Assembly (NCBI GenBank): GCA_025929895.1
Contig: JAICPI010000007.1
Location: 1 to 62,881, forward strand
Reading direction: 5' to 3'
From: Thermoleophilia bacterium
GTDB lineage: Bacteria; Actinomycetota; Thermoleophilia; Gaiellales; Gaiellaceae
Length of the DNA: 62,881 nt
Positions 23,525 to 31,824 of this stretch are shown piece after piece (the stretch's first letter is position 1; each line of letters opens with the position of its first letter). Below the pieces are notes generated by a model that saw only the letters and a program-made list of their open reading frames with translations, ran no database searches and was not told the origin of the DNA. The translations under genes were made by a program, and so were the position numbers.

Positions 23525-24345
23525 GCGAGTGAGTGTACGAAGCTCTCGAGCACCTGCGCGACTCCCTGCTCCGAGTCGCGCGGACAGACGAGGTCCGCGA
23601 CCGCGAGCACCCGCTCGTGCGCGTTCGCGACGGCGACCGCGTAGCCGACGGACTCGAGCAGCTCGACGTCGTTCTCGCCGTCGCCGAACGCGACGACCCG
23701 CTCGACCCGGACGCCGAGCAGCCCCGCCGCGACGGCGAGCCCCGAGGCCTTCGTCACCTCGGGCGCGGCGAACTCGAGGAACTCGGGCAGCGACTTCGAG
23801 ATGTAGAGCGCTCCGTCGAACCTGGCCTTCTGCTCGCGCTCGAGCGCGTCCATCACGTGCCGCTCCCCGACCGCGACGAGCTTCGTCGGCGGACGGTCGA
23901 GCCACTCGAGCAGGTCGCCGACCTCGTTCAGCGGGATGTGCTGGAAGTCGGCGTACGACCGGGCCTCCGGGGTGATCGCCGCGACGTAGAGCTCGTCGTC
24001 CACGTAGCAGTTGAGGTGGTGCTCCCCCGAGACCGCGGAGATGACGCGCCGCGCGAGCTCGAGCGGGATCGGGACGTGCCGCAAGAACTCGCCCGCGGCC
24101 GTCGCGACGACCGCGCCCTGGTAGCAGACGACCGGCTCGTCGAGCCCGAGCTCGTCGAGGTACGGCTTGACCGAGCGGAACATGCGTCCGGTGACGACGA
24201 CGAAGGGGGTCCCGGCCGCGCGCGCGGCGCGAACGGCGTCGCGCGTCCGCGGGTGCAGCGTCGCGTCCTCGCCGATCAGCGTGCGGTCGAGATCGCACGC
24301 GAACGCCGCGACGTCGCGCGGAAACGCGTCAGGGAGTCGGATCAG
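23521..24345 (-). CDS. Cof-type HAD hydrolase with a likely CTG start
   Basis: The product of about 274 residues shows the Cof/YbiV pattern: CDLDRTLIGEDATLHPRT with nucleophile aspartates, FVVVTGRMFRSVKPYL, a C2B cap, and VVAFGDGENDVELLESVGYAVAVANA at the metal site. These enzymes remove phosphate from small sugar or cofactor phosphates. No ATG, GTG or TTG precedes the first motif after the cytochrome stop; the CTG at 24345 overlaps that stop (CTGA) and is the best candidate. A start in ATC one codon later cannot be ruled out. Confidence 0.87.
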   Translation of the reverse strand: MIRLPDAFPRDVAAFACDLDRTLIGEDATLHPRTRDAVRAARAAGTPFVVVTGRMFRSVKPYLDELGLDEPVVCYQGAVVATAAGEFLRHVPIPLELARRVISAVSGEHHLNCYVDDELYVAAITPEARSYADFQHIPLNEVGDLLEWLDRPPTKLVAVGERHVMDALEREQKARFDGALYISKSLPEFLEFAAPEVTKASGLAVAAGLLGVRVERVVAFGDGENDVELLESVGYAVAVANAHERVLAVADLVCPRDSEQGVAQVLESFVHSLA

Positions 24346-24734
24346 CCGCCGGCGACCGAGGAGACGTAGGCCGCGACGTCCTGGATCTCCTGATCGCTCA
24401 GTTGACCCTCGAACGCGGGCATCCCGCCGCCGCCCACGCGCACCTTCGCGGCGACCTGCTCCTGCGAGGGCTGCAGATCGTCGAGGTTCGGGCCGACCGA
24501 ACCGCTCGAGCCCGCGTCGGCGAGCACGTGGCAGCCGCCGCAACCGGCCGACGCGAAGACGGCCTCGCCGTTCTCGGCGTCGCCCTCGCCGCCGTCGCCG
24601 CCGTCGGTGCCCGCGTCTTCCGTGACCGTCCCCTCGACCGTCTCCGGCGTCGCGCTCTCGTCCTCGCCGCCCCCGCAAGCAGGCAGCGCGACGGCGAACG
24701 TCAACGCCAGCACGATCAGGATGAGTCTCTTCAC
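24342..24734 (-). CDS. Cytochrome c lipoprotein
   Basis: A GTG at 24734 overlaps the previous stop (GTGA) and gives 130 residues. There is a lipobox (ALPAC, cysteine at 20), an acidic Glu/Asp/Gly-rich linker, then a class I cytochrome c domain with haem motif C65-G-G-C68-H69 and a likely axial methionine M105 in GGGGMPAFEG. It should be anchored outside the membrane as an electron carrier. No oxidase gene is adjacent, so its redox partner is unknown. Confidence 0.88.
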   Translation of the reverse strand: MKRLILIVLALTFAVALPACGGGEDESATPETVEGTVTEDAGTDGGDGGEGDAENGEAVFASAGCGGCHVLADAGSSGSVGPNLDDLQPSQEQVAAKVRVGGGGMPAFEGQLSDQEIQDVAAYVSSVAGG

Positions 24735-26173
24735 GTGGGCGATTCTATCCCCGTCGGCTCGTGCCAAACCGCCCACGCTCGCAACGCGCCGCACATGATC
24801 GCGCCGAATCCCGCCACCTTCGTGGGGGAATCGTTGACGAGGAGCGAGACGGCGAGCGCCACGAGCAGCGCGTCGACGACCACGAAGCGCGGCCGCTGCA
24901 CGGCGAACCAGGCCAGCACCGCGAGCCCGCCGGCGAAGGCCGCGAACTGCCAGAGCGTCGACGTCGCGATCGAGCCGGACCGCCGGAGTCGTTCCCAGAA
25001 CGTGTCCAGGAGCCCGCTCGGTCCGTCGCCGACCGCGTCGACCACGTGGCTCGACCCGCCGAGGAGCGCGTCGAGCGCGACCAGGCAGAGCGCGGCTCCG
25101 GCAACCGCGGCCACGGCCCACGGGAACGCGTCGGTGCGGCCGTGCAGCAGGAGCCAGAGCGCGACGAAGCCCGAGGCGAAGACGAGCAGCCCCCCGCCGT
25201 CCGCCCCGGTGGCGCTCGCGCCGACCACGACGAGCGACAGGAACCCGAGCCCGACGAGCCGCCACCCGCCGAGCGCGAGCCCGGCGGCGAGCGCGGGCGC
25301 GAGCAAGAGCGTCTCGACCTGGTTGGTCACCCCGTAGAAGCGCCCGCCGGACCACGGATGCGGCCCGATCGCCATCAGCGCGTTCGTCTCCGGCCAGAGC
25401 GCGAGCGCGATCCCGTACGCGCCGAGCAGGACCGGCACGGCGAGGCGCAGCGGGGCGACGCGCGCGACGAGGAGCGCGAGCGGCGCCGCAACGACGACCA
25501 GGACGCTCGTCACGCGCGGGCCGACACGGTCGACCGCCGCGCCGAGCAGGGCAAGCCCGAGCGCGGCGAAGGGGTAGAGCAGGGCGGCGCGGGCGAGCAG
25601 CCGCGACCGCGCGCCGAGCGCGCCCGCGGTGAGGGCGATCAGGGTCAGCGCGAGCGCAATCGTCGCGGGGCCCTGCGCGTCGCGCGCGTCGTCCAGCCGG
25701 CGGTCGAGGCGCTCCAGCTCCTGCAGGGGCTGGTCGACCGCGCGCCAGCCGATCGGCGGCTCGCGTCCCTCGTCGAGCGCGGCCACCGTCTCCCGGATGT
25801 CCGCGATCGAAACGAGCCCCGGGATCCGGGTGCTGTCCGAGACGAGGATGCCGTCGTAGTCGCCGCCGAGGATCGCGACGTGGTACCGGCGCACGTTCGG
25901 CTGCGCCGCCAGCGGCGGGACCGAGACGAAGACCTCGAAGGGACAGCGCTCGAGCTCGCCGCACGCCTCGTTCGGGAGCTCGCCGAGCCGCTCGAGCGCC
26001 TCCTGCCTGCTGACGTAGAGGCCCTCGCCGGGCACGTACAGGCCCGCGGCCCCGCGCCCGAGCACCTGCCCGAGGCGCTCGCCGGTCACGACCTCCGCGA
26101 TCACGTCGCGCGCCGACGCCGGAGGCGCGGCCACCAGAAGCGCGAGAGCTACGATTGTGGCCACCCTCGCCAA
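24731..26173 (-). CDS. Polytopic membrane protein with exported N-terminal domain
   Basis: A TTG at 26173 (or GTG at 26164) starts about 480 residues. After a signal-like helix, residues about 22-165 form an exported domain (GLYVPGEGLYVSRQEALERL, IPGLVSIADIRETVAAL), and the rest has about ten transmembrane helices. One loop reads GPHPWSGGRFYGVTNQVETLLLAP, a GGRFYG(I/V)(T/S)N motif typical of a family of actinobacterial multi-helix membrane proteins of unknown role. It begins the operon that continues through cytochrome c, a HAD hydrolase, serS and tRNA-Ser(UGA). Confidence 0.75.
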   Translation of the reverse strand: MARVATIVALALLVAAPPASARDVIAEVVTGERLGQVLGRGAAGLYVPGEGLYVSRQEALERLGELPNEACGELERCPFEVFVSVPPLAAQPNVRRYHVAILGGDYDGILVSDSTRIPGLVSIADIRETVAALDEGREPPIGWRAVDQPLQELERLDRRLDDARDAQGPATIALALTLIALTAGALGARSRLLARAALLYPFAALGLALLGAAVDRVGPRVTSVLVVVAAPLALLVARVAPLRLAVPVLLGAYGIALALWPETNALMAIGPHPWSGGRFYGVTNQVETLLLAPALAAGLALGGWRLVGLGFLSLVVVGASATGADGGGLLVFASGFVALWLLLHGRTDAFPWAVAAVAGAALCLVALDALLGGSSHVVDAVGDGPSGLLDTFWERLRRSGSIATSTLWQFAAFAGGLAVLAWFAVQRPRFVVVDALLVALAVSLLVNDSPTKVAGFGAIMCGALRAWAVWHEPTGIESPT

Positions 26174-26190
26174 GGAGCCGATTCTCTCTC

Positions 26191-27087
26191 ATGAAGCGAC
26201 GAACGTACGGACGCGATACCGGCCTGACCCTGCGGATGCTGGCCACGAGCGGGATGCTCGGGCTCCTCTACGTCGGCTTCGCCGCCGTTCTCATCTCGTA
26301 CCTGAACGTCGGTTTCCTGCCGATGCTGCTGATCGTCGGCGGGATCGCGCTCTTCCAGTACTACACCTCCGAGAAGCTCGCGCTGCTGGCCTCCGGGGCG
26401 AAGGTCGTCTCGGAGCAGGACGCACCGCAGCTCCACGCGATGGTCGACCGCCTCTGCGCGATGGCCGACCTGCCGAAGCCGAAGGTCGCCGTGATCGAGA
26501 GCGACGTCCCCAACGCGTTCGCGACCGGCCGGAATCCCAAGCACTCCGCGGTCGCGGTGACGACCGGCCTCTGGCAGCGGCTCGAGCCGAACGAGCTCGA
26601 AGGAGTCCTCGCCCACGAGCTCTCGCACATCGCGAACCGCGACGTGCTGATCATGACCCTCGCGAGCTTCTTCGCGATGCTCGCAGGGCTCCTCACGCGC
26701 TACGCGATCTTCTTCGGCGGCGGCGGTCGCGATCGCAACGGCCCGCCGATCTGGCTGATCGTCTTCGCGGTCTCGATCGTGACCTACATCGTCTCGTTCG
26801 TCCTGATCCGGATGATCTCGCGCTACCGCGAGTACGCAGCCGACCGCGGCGCCGCGCTGATCACGGGTGCGCCCGAGAACCTGATGAGCGCGCTCCAGAA
26901 GATCTCCTCCGGAATGGCGTCGATTCCGCGCCAGGACCTGCGGGAGGTCGAGGCGATGAACGCGTTCTTCATCATCCCGACGAACGTGAAGTCGGCGTTC
27001 GGCGAGCTCTTCATGACGCACCCGCCGATGGAGAAGCGGCTCGCCGCGCTCGCGCGGGTCGCGCGGGAGATGGGCCGAACGGTCTAG
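26191..27087 (+). CDS. htpX: Membrane zinc protease HtpX
   Basis: The ATG at 26191 gives 298 residues with two N-terminal helices, the zinc site HELSH (in LEGVLAHELSHIANRDV), two further helices, and the conserved downstream glutamate in SRYREYAADRGAALITG. HtpX is an M48 protease that breaks down misfolded membrane proteins with its active site facing the cytoplasm. It is divergent from the membrane protein gene on the left and lies 108 bp before pspAB, consistent with a shared membrane-stress role. Confidence 0.94.
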   Translation: MKRRTYGRDTGLTLRMLATSGMLGLLYVGFAAVLISYLNVGFLPMLLIVGGIALFQYYTSEKLALLASGAKVVSEQDAPQLHAMVDRLCAMADLPKPKVAVIESDVPNAFATGRNPKHSAVAVTTGLWQRLEPNELEGVLAHELSHIANRDVLIMTLASFFAMLAGLLTRYAIFFGGGGRDRNGPPIWLIVFAVSIVTYIVSFVLIRMISRYREYAADRGAALITGAPENLMSALQKISSGMASIPRQDLREVEAMNAFFIIPTNVKSAFGELFMTHPPMEKRLAALARVAREMGRTV

Positions 27088-27195
27088 GAGACCTTGATGG
27101 GAACCAGTTGCGGCCGCGGCCACGAAGTAGCCGCCTTTAGGGGTTTCGCGCGTCGTGGCATCCGCGCGAGCGGATCCGCGACCTGCGCAGCGTAA

Positions 27196-27765
27196 ATGGG
27201 GTTGGCGGACGTCCTCTTCGGGCGCAAGAAGCTGAAGGAGGCGCAGGGCGAGCGGATCTTCGCGCTCTCGACCGCACGGGTCACGCTCGAGGTCGAGCTC
27301 GGCCTCAAGCCCGCGAACCGGGCGGCCGTCTGCTTCAAGCCGCTCTCGGCCGGCGACTTCGTGCGCGTCGAGAACGAGCTCCACGAGCTGCTCGACGTCG
27401 CCGCGCGCGACACGGGCTCGCGCGTGACCCGCAAGGAGGACGAGTTCGGGTTCGAGTGGATCGTCGTCGAGGATCGCGACTTCGAAGACCTCGTCGCGAC
27501 CGTGCACCTCGTCGGGTCCGAGCTGAAGGCGCGCGGCTTCGGCGCGCAGCTCCTCGCGGCGATCTTCCGCTTCGACGGCGGCGCGCACCCGGTCTACTTC
27601 GTCTACGGCTACAAGCGCGGTGCCTTCTGGCCCTTCGTCCCGACTGGCGAGGACAAGGAGCGCGACAACGCGGAGGAGCTCGAGCTGAAGGCGAAGCTCG
27701 AAGGCGAGGTGCCGATCGAGCCGGACCTCTCGCGGTGGCTCGCCCTCTTCGATGCTCCTGTCTGA
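27196..27765 (+). CDS. pspAB: PspA-associated protein PspAB
   Basis: The 189-residue product starts MGLADVLFGRKKLKEAQGERIFAL and has TARVTLEVELGLKPANRAAVCFKPL, VTRKEDEFGFEWIVVEDRDFEDLVATVHLV and YFVYGYKRGAFWPFVP, matching the actinobacterial PspA-associated family PspAB. It is cytoplasmic, with no signal or helix. Position between htpX and a PspA gene supports a part in the phage-shock (membrane stress) response; the biochemical role is not known. Its stop overlaps the next gene by 14 bp. Confidence 0.85.
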   Translation: MGLADVLFGRKKLKEAQGERIFALSTARVTLEVELGLKPANRAAVCFKPLSAGDFVRVENELHELLDVAARDTGSRVTRKEDEFGFEWIVVEDRDFEDLVATVHLVGSELKARGFGAQLLAAIFRFDGGAHPVYFVYGYKRGAFWPFVPTGEDKERDNAEELELKAKLEGEVPIEPDLSRWLALFDAPV

Positions 27766-28282
27766 GGTTCTGCCGGACTACGACGTTCGAACGCGGAACT
27801 CGCTCGCGCTCGTTGCGCCGGAGGATCACGTCTGGGAAGCGATCCGCTCGACGACGCTCGCCGAGCTTCGCGTCGCCCGCCACCTCTTTCGGATCCGCGG
27901 CCTGCCTTCGGGCCCGGACCGCGCATTCTTGGAGCTCGAAGGTTTTCGCCGGCTGGCCGAGGATCCGGGACGCGAGCTCGTGGTCGGCGCCGTCGGGAAG
28001 CCCTGGTCGCCGCGCGGCGGTCTCGGGCACGGCGCCGATCCGCGGACGTTCGTCGACGCCGGCCATGCGCTGATGGCGCTGAACGTGACCTACGACGGCG
28101 CGACGCTCGCCACCGAGACGCGGGTGCGCTGCACCGATGCCGCGGCGCGCCGTCGGTTCCGGCTCTACTGGGTCGCCGTCGGCCCGTTCAGCGGGATCAT
28201 CCGGAACGACTGGCTCCGGGCGATCGCCAGACGCGCTACGTCTCGATCTCCTTCTTCTCGCCCGGGCCGACCTCGGCCCTGA
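27752..28282 (+). CDS. SRPBCC-type protein of unknown function
   Basis: The ATG at 27752 starts 176 residues. The segments YDVRTRNSLALVAPEDHVWEAI near the start, a middle VGAVGKPWSP, MALNVTYDGATLATETRVRCTDAAARRRFRLYW and a C-terminal FSGIIRNDWLRAI fit a START-like helix-grip (SRPBCC) fold used to hold lipophilic ligands. The overlap with pspAB implies co-translation. Its 3' end runs 47 bp into the convergent pspA gene. Ligand and role are unknown. Confidence 0.75.
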   Translation: MLLSEVLPDYDVRTRNSLALVAPEDHVWEAIRSTTLAELRVARHLFRIRGLPSGPDRAFLELEGFRRLAEDPGRELVVGAVGKPWSPRGGLGHGADPRTFVDAGHALMALNVTYDGATLATETRVRCTDAAARRRFRLYWVAVGPFSGIIRNDWLRAIARRATSRSPSSRPGRPRP

Positions 28283-28964
28283 GCCGTTCGAGCTCGCGGT
28301 CGACCTGGTTCGTCGCCTGGATCTGCTCGAGCTCGCGGTCGAGCTGCGTCCGGTCGCCGCCGGTGAAGTCCTCGAGCGTGCCGGCCTCGATCAGTTCCTC
28401 GACCGCCGACGCGCGCGCCTGCATCTGCTCGGTCTTGTCCTTCGCGCGCTGGATCGCGAGCCCGGTGTCGGCCATCTGGTCGCCGATCCCCGTCGCCGCC
28501 TCGCCGATCCGGACCTGAGCCTCCGCCGCGGAGTACTGCGCCTTGATCACTTCCTTCTGCGAGCGGAACGCCTCGATCTTCGCCTGGAGCTGCTTCTCGG
28601 ACGTGACGAGCTTCTCCTGCTGGTCGCCGAGCTGCGCGACCTGCGCGTCGAGGTCCTGGAGCTGGCGCTGGACGAGCGCCTTTCGTTCCAGTGCTTGCCG
28701 GGCGAGGTCATCGCGGCCGGCGGCGAGCGCGTCGCGCGCCTGGGTCTCGAGCTTGACGACGTTCTGCTCGAGCTGGGCGGTCTGCATCGTCAGCCGCTTC
28801 TTCGAGGTGGTCACGTCGACGACGCCGCGCTTCACGTCCTGGAGCAGGCGGAGCTGTTGCTCGTAGGAGTAGTCGAGGGTCTCCGTCGGGTCCTCGGCTC
28901 GGTCGAGCAGCTTGGAGAGCTTCGCCTTGACCACGGTCGCGAAGCGGGAGAAGAGGCCGGCCAT
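28236..28964 (-). CDS. pspA: PspA/IM30 (ESCRT-III-like) membrane stress protein
   Basis: The 242-residue protein starts MAGLFSRFATVVKAKLSKLL, an amphipathic membrane-binding helix, and continues as a long coiled coil (LDYSYEQQLRLLQDVKRGVVDV, QLEQNVVKLETQARDALAAG). This is the PspA/Vipp1 family, which coats and repairs stressed cytoplasmic membrane. It is convergent with and overlaps the SRPBCC gene, with pspAB and htpX beyond, forming a compact stress cluster. Confidence 0.93.
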   Translation of the reverse strand: MAGLFSRFATVVKAKLSKLLDRAEDPTETLDYSYEQQLRLLQDVKRGVVDVTTSKKRLTMQTAQLEQNVVKLETQARDALAAGRDDLARQALERKALVQRQLQDLDAQVAQLGDQQEKLVTSEKQLQAKIEAFRSQKEVIKAQYSAAEAQVRIGEAATGIGDQMADTGLAIQRAKDKTEQMQARASAVEELIEAGTLEDFTGGDRTQLDRELEQIQATNQVDRELERLRAEVGPGEKKEIET

Positions 28965-29008
28965 CGTTCGAATCCTCCGTCCGTCGGGTGCCCGGTTAGC
29001 CTACCCGC

Positions 29009-29653
29009 GTGCCGGTCGAGAGAAGCATGCACCCGGAGTGGCTCTCGAACGCGTATCTCGCCTGGGACGAGGAGACGCGCGAGGGGTACTTCGTCGACAG
29101 TGGGGCGCCGCTCGAGCCGCTGCTCGAGGCGGTCGAGCGGGAGGGCCTGACGATCGCGTCGCTGCTGACGACGCACGGCCACCACGACCACGTCGCGGGC
29201 GACGCCGAGCTCGAGCGCCGCTTCGGCGTCCGGCCCACGCAGGAGGCCGACTGGGCGCGTTCGATCCCTACGCCCGGCCACGCGGACGACCACGTCGCCT
29301 TCGTCGTCGGAGACCTTTGCTTCTCGGGCGACCTGCTCTTCAAGGACGCGGTCGGGGGCGGTGACGCGGCGCTCGTGCGCGAGTCGGTGCTGAAGCTGCT
29401 GGAGCTCCCCGACGAGACGCGCGTCCTGCCGGGGCACACCGACGAGACGACGATCGGACGCGAGCGCGAGGAGAACCCGTTCCTGCGCTACTGGCTCGGC
29501 GCTGCGCCGTCGATCGACGAGACGGTTGGGGTCGCGGGCGACGAGGCGACGCTGCTCGTCTGGTCGCCGGACTACGACGGCAAGGGCAAGGCGCTCGTGC
29601 GGCTGGGGGACGGCAGCGAGCGCATCGTCGGCGGGTCGCGGGTCGAGCGCTGA
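29009..29653 (+). CDS. Metallo-beta-lactamase-fold hydrolase (glyoxalase II-like)
   Basis: The GTG at 29009 gives 214 residues with the MBL-fold metal site: LTTHGHHDHVAGDAEL (HxHxDH), PTPGHADDHV, a CFSGDLLF aspartate and LPGHTDETT. The arrangement resembles hydroxyacylglutathione hydrolase-like enzymes that cleave thioesters. The start RSMHPEWLSNAYLAWDEETREGYFVDSG is normal for that group. It is directly followed by an O-methyltransferase gene with a 1-bp overlap. Confidence 0.88.
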   Translation: MPVERSMHPEWLSNAYLAWDEETREGYFVDSGAPLEPLLEAVEREGLTIASLLTTHGHHDHVAGDAELERRFGVRPTQEADWARSIPTPGHADDHVAFVVGDLCFSGDLLFKDAVGGGDAALVRESVLKLLELPDETRVLPGHTDETTIGREREENPFLRYWLGAAPSIDETVGVAGDEATLLVWSPDYDGKGKALVRLGDGSERIVGGSRVER

Positions 29654-30297
29654 TGGGGTTCGACGTCGCCAACGCCGAGCTCGAGGCCTACGCGGAGGCG
29701 CACACGACGGCGCCGGACGCGCTGCTCGCGGAGCTCGCCGCCGAGACGCAGGAGACGCTTCAGGCGCCGCAGATGCTCACGGGGACGATCGAAGGGCGCT
29801 TCCTCGAGCTGCTCGTGCACGGCCTCGGCGCGAGGCGGGTGCTCGAGCTCGGGACGTACTCGGGGTACGGGACGCTCTCGATGGCCGCCGGCCTCCCGGA
29901 GGGCGGCCGGATCGACACCTGCGAGGTCTCGGAGGACCACGCCGCCGTCGCGCGCCGCTACCTCGAGCGCGCCGGCTACGCCGACCGGGTCACGGTTCAT
30001 CTCGGGCCGGCGCTCGACACGATCCGCGCGCTCGAGGGCGAGTGGGACTTCGTCTTCATCGACGCCGACAAGGAGAACTACGTCGCGTACTACGAGGAGG
30101 TGCTGCCGCGGCTGACGGCCCACGGCCTGATCGCGGCCGACAACACGCTCTGGAGCGGGAGGGTCCTCGACGAGGCCGACGACTCCGAGAGCACCCGCGC
30201 GATCCGGGCGTTCAACGAGCACGTGGCGAGGGACGAGCGCGTGAGGTCGGTGATGCTGACCGTCCGGGACGGGATCACGCTGATCCGCCGCCGCTGA
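29653..30297 (+). CDS. SAM-dependent O-methyltransferase (CCoAOMT-like)
   Basis: The ATG at 29653 overlaps the previous stop (TGATG). The 214-residue protein fits the small cation-dependent catechol/caffeoyl-CoA O-methyltransferase family: RVLELGTYSGYGTLSMAAG for SAM binding, IDTCEVSEDHAAVARRYLE, DFVFIDADKENYVAYYEE with the metal aspartates, and a late ADNTLWSGRV. It should methylate a catechol-type hydroxyl in the cytoplasm; the substrate is unknown. Confidence 0.92.
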   Translation: MGFDVANAELEAYAEAHTTAPDALLAELAAETQETLQAPQMLTGTIEGRFLELLVHGLGARRVLELGTYSGYGTLSMAAGLPEGGRIDTCEVSEDHAAVARRYLERAGYADRVTVHLGPALDTIRALEGEWDFVFIDADKENYVAYYEEVLPRLTAHGLIAADNTLWSGRVLDEADDSESTRAIRAFNEHVARDERVRSVMLTVRDGITLIRRR

Positions 30298-30322
30298 GGC
30301 GCGGCTACACTTTCCTCTCCTC

Positions 30323-30395
30323 GGGGCTATAGCTCAGTTGGGAGAGCGCCTGGATCGCACCCAGGAGGTCGCCGGTTCGAGTCCGGCTAGCTCCA
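30323..30395 (+). tRNA. tRNA-Ala(CGC)
   Basis: A 73-nt cloverleaf has acceptor stem GGGGCTA/TAGCTCC that includes the G3-U70 pair, the identity mark of alanine tRNA, with discriminator A. The D-loop is AGCTCAGTTGGGAGAGC, the anticodon loop ATCGCAC on CCTGG/CCAGG gives anticodon CGC, and the T-loop is GGTTCGAGTCC. No CCA is encoded. It decodes GCG. Confidence 0.96.
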
Positions 30396-30418
30396 TGTTT
30401 TCTCCCTCGCACCGCTTC

Positions 30419-30450
30419 GCGACGCCGCTCCGCGGCGTCGCTCTCGCTTT
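30419..30450 (+). terminator. Strong hairpin after tRNA-Ala, likely terminator
   Basis: A perfect 10-bp stem (GCGACGCCGC, loop TCC, GCGGCGTCGC at 30419-30441) is followed by CTCTCGCTTT. A second perfect 7-bp hairpin with the same TCC loop lies at 30461-30477 (CCGCGCC/GGCGCGG). Both lie just past the tRNA and probably end its transcript. The 30396-30663 gap (268 bp) shows no other feature apart from these hairpins. Confidence 0.6.
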
Positions 30451-30663
30451 CCTGCTCGGGCCGCGCCTCCGGCGCGGATGAAACCCGGTGCCGGAGAGGT
30501 AGTTGCCGGGCTGTTCGAGGATGCTACGTTGGGCCTCGAGCCGCAGGAGGGTTCGGGGATGCGAGGGGTCGCAGCTTCGGATGACACCGCGGCTGCCCAT
30601 GACACCGGGGCGGGCGTTCCTCGAGCGTGCCGGACACCGATCCGAGGAGTGTGAGAAGAAAGC

Positions 30664-31818
30664 GTGTCTACACGGGAACAATCCGCCGTAGGAATCGACT
30701 CGGCCGAGGGCGCCTCGCGTGAGCACTTGGACGTCGCCGTCGTCGGTGGCGGCCAGGCCGGCCTCGCGATGGGCTACTACCTCCGCGAGCAGGGCCTGCG
30801 GTTCGCCATCTTCGAAGGGAGCGATTCGATCGCGCCGGCTTGGCGCGAGCGCTGGGACTCGTTGACGCTCTTCACGCCGCGCCGATACAGCGCACTGCCG
30901 GGCCTTCGCTTCCCGGGGGACCCGGATGGTTACCCGTCGCGCGACGAGGTGATCGCCTACCTGGAGGAGTACGCGCGGACGTTCGACCTTCCGATCGAGC
31001 TGAACAGCCGCGTGCGCAGGCTGACGAAGGAGAACGGCTCGTTCGTCCTCGACGTCGACGGGCAAACGGTCATCGCCGACCAGGTCGTGGTCGCGACTGG
31101 CCCGTTCCAGACACCGTCCGTGCCCGAGATCGCCGACAAGCTCGACGCGGAGGTCTGGCAGGTGCACAGCACGAGCTACCGCCGGCCGAGCGATGTGCCC
31201 GAAGGAACCGTTCTCGTGGTCGGCGGCGGAAACACCGGCTTCCAGATCGCGAAGGAGCTCTCGGCCACGCACGAGGTTTTTCTCTCGGTCGGGTCGAAGC
31301 AGAAGCCCTTGCCGCAGAGGATCGCCGGGCGCGATCTCTTCTGGTGGCTGACGAAGACGCACCTCCTTTCCACGACTGTCGAGTCGCGGCTGGGACGCAA
31401 GCTGCGCTACCGAGACACGCTGATCGGTTCGAGCCCCCGCGAGCTCAAGGGCAAGTACGGCGTCGAGCTCAAGCCGCGCGCGACCGACGCAAACGGTCGC
31501 ACCGTCCGCTGCGGCGATGGCGGCTCTGTCGAGGTTGACGCCGTCATCTGGGCAACGGGCTACCGGTCGGACCTCTCCTGGATCGACCTTCCCATCCTCG
31601 GCTCGAACGAGGGACTGCGACACCGTCGCGGCGTGACCGACGTTCCGGGTCTCTACTTTCTCGGCCTCACCTGGCAGTGGACGCGGGGCTCGGCGCTGAT
31701 CGGCTGGGTCAAGGACGACGCCGCGTTCCTGGTCGAGCGGCTCGCGGGCGCGAACCCAGCGAAGACACGAACCGTGCCCGAGCGCGTCCAAGCCGCCGGA
31801 GCGCGCAAGGAGGGCTAG
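30664..31818 (+). CDS. Flavin-dependent monooxygenase-like oxidoreductase (CzcO/YUC type)
   Basis: The GTG at 30664 gives 384 residues. An FAD-binding GGGQAGLAMGYYL lies near residues 28-40, a second Rossmann site VVGGGNTGFQIAKEL near 189-203 for NAD(P)H, and an ATGYRSDLSWID motif near 298-309. This is the class B-type flavoprotein layout of the CzcO/FMO-like group. Although such proteins are named after cation efflux, they are more likely oxidases or monooxygenases of a small molecule. It sits 6 bp before the multicopper oxidase gene and is probably co-transcribed with it. Confidence 0.88.
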   Translation: MSTREQSAVGIDSAEGASREHLDVAVVGGGQAGLAMGYYLREQGLRFAIFEGSDSIAPAWRERWDSLTLFTPRRYSALPGLRFPGDPDGYPSRDEVIAYLEEYARTFDLPIELNSRVRRLTKENGSFVLDVDGQTVIADQVVVATGPFQTPSVPEIADKLDAEVWQVHSTSYRRPSDVPEGTVLVVGGGNTGFQIAKELSATHEVFLSVGSKQKPLPQRIAGRDLFWWLTKTHLLSTTVESRLGRKLRYRDTLIGSSPRELKGKYGVELKPRATDANGRTVRCGDGGSVEVDAVIWATGYRSDLSWIDLPILGSNEGLRHRRGVTDVPGLYFLGLTWQWTRGSALIGWVKDDAAFLVERLAGANPAKTRTVPERVQAAGARKEG

Positions 31819-31824
31819 CCAGCG

